DNA of 5,565 bases from Paracoccaceae bacterium (GTDB taxonomy: Bacteria; Pseudomonadota; Alphaproteobacteria; Rhodobacterales; Rhodobacteraceae): assembly GCA_026984895.1 (NCBI GenBank), contig JALSRF010000022.1:1-5565 (forward strand). The letters run 5' to 3'. The translations under genes and the position numbers were made by a program. Positions 3,588-5,565 of the stretch are shown here, one piece after another (positions within the stretch are counted from its first letter, which is position 1; every line of letters starts with the position of its first letter). Under the pieces are notes generated by a model. The model was not told where the DNA came from and did no database searches. It saw nothing but the letters and a program-made list of their open reading frames with translations.

Positions 3588-5565
3588 ATGGCAACCATTG
3601 TTCTGTCGGCGGTCGGGATGGCTGCCGGCGCCTCAATCGGCGGCGGTGTCCTGGGCCTGTCTTCGGCGGTCATCGGGCGGGCCGTCGGGGCGAGCGTGGG
3701 GCGGGTGATCGACCAGCGCCTGATGGGGGCGGGCTCGGAACCGGTCGAGACCGGCCGCGTGGACCGGTTTCGCCTGAGCGGCGCCAGCGAAGGCGCGCCC
3801 GTCACCCAGGTCTACGGGCGGATGCGCGTTGCCGGGCAGGTGATCTGGGCGTCCCGGTTTCGCGAACACACCGCCGTCTCTGGCGGCGGCAAGGGGGCGC
3901 CGTCGCGCCCCTCCACGACCAGCTATTCCTATACGGTCAGCCTGGCGGTGGCCCTGTGCGAGGGCGAGATCACGCGCGTTGGACGGGTCTGGGCGGACGG
4001 GCGCGAAGTGGCGCGCGACAGCCTCAACATGCGGGTCTATCTCGGCACCGAGGACCAGTTGCCGGACCCGAAGATCGAGGCGGTGGAGGGGGCGGGCATG
4101 TCCCCGGCCTACCGCGGCACGGCCTATGTGGTGTTCGAGGACCTGGCGCTGGAGCCGTTCGGCAACCGTGTGCCGCAGTTTTCCTTCGAGGTGATGCGCC
4201 CGGCGCAGCCGACGCCCGGCCGCCAGAGCGTGGACCTGGCCCGCGGGGTGCAGGGCGTGGCGCTGATCCCGGGCACGGGAGAATATGCCCTGGCGACAAC
4301 CCCGGTCTATTACGAAACCGCCCCCGGCGTGGCCCGGCCGGCGAACATCAACACCCCCAGCGGCAAGAGCGACCTTGCGACCTCGCTCGATTCGCTGCGC
4401 GACGAGTTGCCCAACTGCGCCGCCGCGTCGCTGGTGGTGTCATGGTTCGGCGACGATCTGCGCTGCGACCGGGCGACGCTGCGCCCGAAGGTGGAGCAGG
4501 GCGATGTGGACGGCAGGGGCATGCCCTGGAGCGTTGGCGGATTGACGCGCGCGGCCGCCTGGCAGGTGCCCCGGGTGAACGGGAAATCGGTTTACGGCGG
4601 CACGCCGTGCGATGCCTCGGTCGTGGAGGCGATCGCGCGCCTGAAGGCCGACGGCAAGGCGGTGACCTTCTATCCGTTCATCCTGATGGACCAGCTGGCC
4701 GGCAACGGGCTGAGCGACCCGTGGAGCGGCGCGCCGGATCAGCCGGCCCTGCCCTGGCGCGGGCGGATCACGCTGAGCGTTGCGCCGGGCCAGGCGGGGA
4801 GTCCCGATCAGAGCGCGGCTGCCGATGCCGAGGTGGCGGCGTTTTTCGGCGCCGCGCAGGTGACGGATTTTTCGGTGAACGGCACCAGCGTCAGCTACAG
4901 CGGGCCGGCGGAATGGTCGCTGCGCCGCTTCATCCTTCACTATGCGCATCTGTGTGCGGCGGCCGGCGGGGTGGATGCGTTCTGCATCGCTTCCGAATTG
5001 CGCGGGCTGACGCAGATTCGCGGCGCATCCGGTTTTCCGGCGGTGGCGCAGCTGGTGCAGCTGGCCGCCGATGTGCGCGCCATTCTGGGCAGCGCAACCA
5101 GGATCGGGTATGCCGCCGACTGGTCCGAGTATTTCGGCTATCATCCACAGGACGGATCGGGCGACGTGTATTTCCACCTCGATCCGCTCTGGGCGGACGC
5201 CAATGTGGATTTCATCGGAATCGACAATTACATGCCGGTTTCCGACTGGCGGGACGGCAGCGACCATGCCGATGCGTCCTGGGGGTCGATATACAATACC
5301 GAATATCTCAAGTCGAACATTGCCGGTGGCGAGGGGTTCGACTGGTACTATTCGAACATCAACCATCGCAATGCCCAGATTCGCACGCCGATTGTTGATG
5401 GCGCCTACGGCGAGGACTGGATCTTCCGTTACAAGGACCTTCGCAGCTGGTGGTCGCAGCCCCATCACGAGCGGATCGGTGGTGTGCGCAGCGCGACGCC
5501 GACCGCTTGGGTGCCCGAGAGCAAACCCGTCTGGTTTACCGAGATCGGCTGTGCGGCAGTGGACA
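3588..5565 (+). CDS. GTA megaprotein with TIM-barrel domain, host-interaction baseplate protein (orfg15), 3' cut off
   Basis: The first 659 residues of the last large tail protein of the cluster (about 1,300 residues in RcGTA, where it is called the megatron); the frame is open to the window end. Residues 1-46 are a glycine/alanine-rich hydrophobic run, followed by a beta-rich region with P-V-T-Q-V-Y-G-R-M-R (71-80) and S-Y-S-Y-T-V-S-L-A-V-A-L-C-E-G-E-I (112-128), typical of phage tail hub/fibre proteins. From about residue 430 comes the GTA TIM-barrel domain (PF13547): CIASELRGLTQIRG (466-479), ADWSEYFGYHPQDGSGDVYF (510-529), DFIGIDNYMPVSDWRDG (541-557) and KPVWFTEIGC (646-655). Glu470 and Glu652 lie at glycosidase-like positions and could be catalytic. 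The ATG at 3588 is 7 bases after g14; a G-run (3573-3577) is a weak ribosome site. The second half (tail-3/receptor part) is outside the window. Confidence 0.95.
   Translation, partial: MATIVLSAVGMAAGASIGGGVLGLSSAVIGRAVGASVGRVIDQRLMGAGSEPVETGRVDRFRLSGASEGAPVTQVYGRMRVAGQVIWASRFREHTAVSGGGKGAPSRPSTTSYSYTVSLAVALCEGEITRVGRVWADGREVARDSLNMRVYLGTEDQLPDPKIEAVEGAGMSPAYRGTAYVVFEDLALEPFGNRVPQFSFEVMRPAQPTPGRQSVDLARGVQGVALIPGTGEYALATTPVYYETAPGVARPANINTPSGKSDLATSLDSLRDELPNCAAASLVVSWFGDDLRCDRATLRPKVEQGDVDGRGMPWSVGGLTRAAAWQVPRVNGKSVYGGTPCDASVVEAIARLKADGKAVTFYPFILMDQLAGNGLSDPWSGAPDQPALPWRGRITLSVAPGQAGSPDQSAAADAEVAAFFGAAQVTDFSVNGTSVSYSGPAEWSLRRFILHYAHLCAAAGGVDAFCIASELRGLTQIRGASGFPAVAQLVQLAADVRAILGSATRIGYAADWSEYFGYHPQDGSGDVYFHLDPLWADANVDFIGIDNYMPVSDWRDGSDHADASWGSIYNTEYLKSNIAGGEGFDWYYSNINHRNAQIRTPIVDGAYGEDWIFRYKDLRSWWSQPHHERIGGVRSATPTAWVPESKPVWFTEIGCAAVD

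Noticed and set aside
3956..5398. 480-codon + strand frame inside g15
   Set aside because: It is in another frame of orfg15; its product is arginine/glycine-rich low-complexity sequence, while the g15 frame gives a clear TIM-barrel protein. It is a composition shadow.
5080..5420. Locally lower G/C in g15, possible sign of transfer
   Set aside because: The stretch encodes many Y, N, F, I and D residues in the conserved TIM-barrel core, which force A/T-containing codons. The frame continues without a break.
74..5565. A new or undescribed phage-like system
   Set aside because: Every gene falls in order into the RcGTA-type tail module, with no extra or foreign gene inserted. The window shows a known system.

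Overview
This window is a slice of the structural cluster of an alphaproteobacterial gene transfer agent (GTA), of the Rhodobacter capsulatus RcGTA type. It carries the end of orfg8, then orfg9, g10, g10.1, g11, g12, g13, g14 and the first 659 codons of orfg15, all on the + strand and in the same order as in RcGTA. The assignment rests on gene order, gene sizes and recognisable protein signatures: a TP901-1-type major tail protein, a GTA gp10 tail chaperone, a very short tape measure, TIGR02217/DUF2460, TIGR02218/DUF2163, a phage NlpC/P60 peptidase and a GTA TIM-barrel megaprotein. The DNA is very GC-rich with G/C-loaded third codon positions. Together with the GTA cluster this points to Rhodobacterales or a close relative; the genus cannot be told from the sequence alone.

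Layout: 3-47 is the C-terminal tail of g8 (tail terminator). 74-487 is g9 (tail tube). 490-816 and 813-1016 are two tail-assembly chaperone-like genes. 1009-1626 is the tape measure. 1636-2268 is the distal tail protein. 2268-3155 is the hub. 3152-3580 is the cell-wall peptidase. 3588 to the window end is the large baseplate/host-interaction protein, cut off by the edge. The genes are nearly contiguous: the only gaps are 26, 2, 9 and 7 bases, and four junctions overlap (4, 8, 1 and 4 bases). That is the pattern of one long, translationally coupled operon. I see no internal promoter, terminator, RNA gene, CRISPR array, insertion sequence or attachment site.

Together these genes make a short siphovirus-like tail. 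g9 polymerises into the tube around g11, with g10 and g10.1 likely assisting assembly. g12, g13 and g15 form the baseplate, and g14 probably opens peptidoglycan so that DNA can reach the recipient periplasm. All frames are intact with conserved family residues in place, so nothing here suggests decay. The window is a well-conserved example of a known system rather than a new one. The points that merit a second look are a four-cysteine pattern in the hub, the -1-frame layout of the chaperone pair, the very short tape measure, the glycine/alanine-rich N-terminus of g15, and candidate catalytic residues in g14 and g15.
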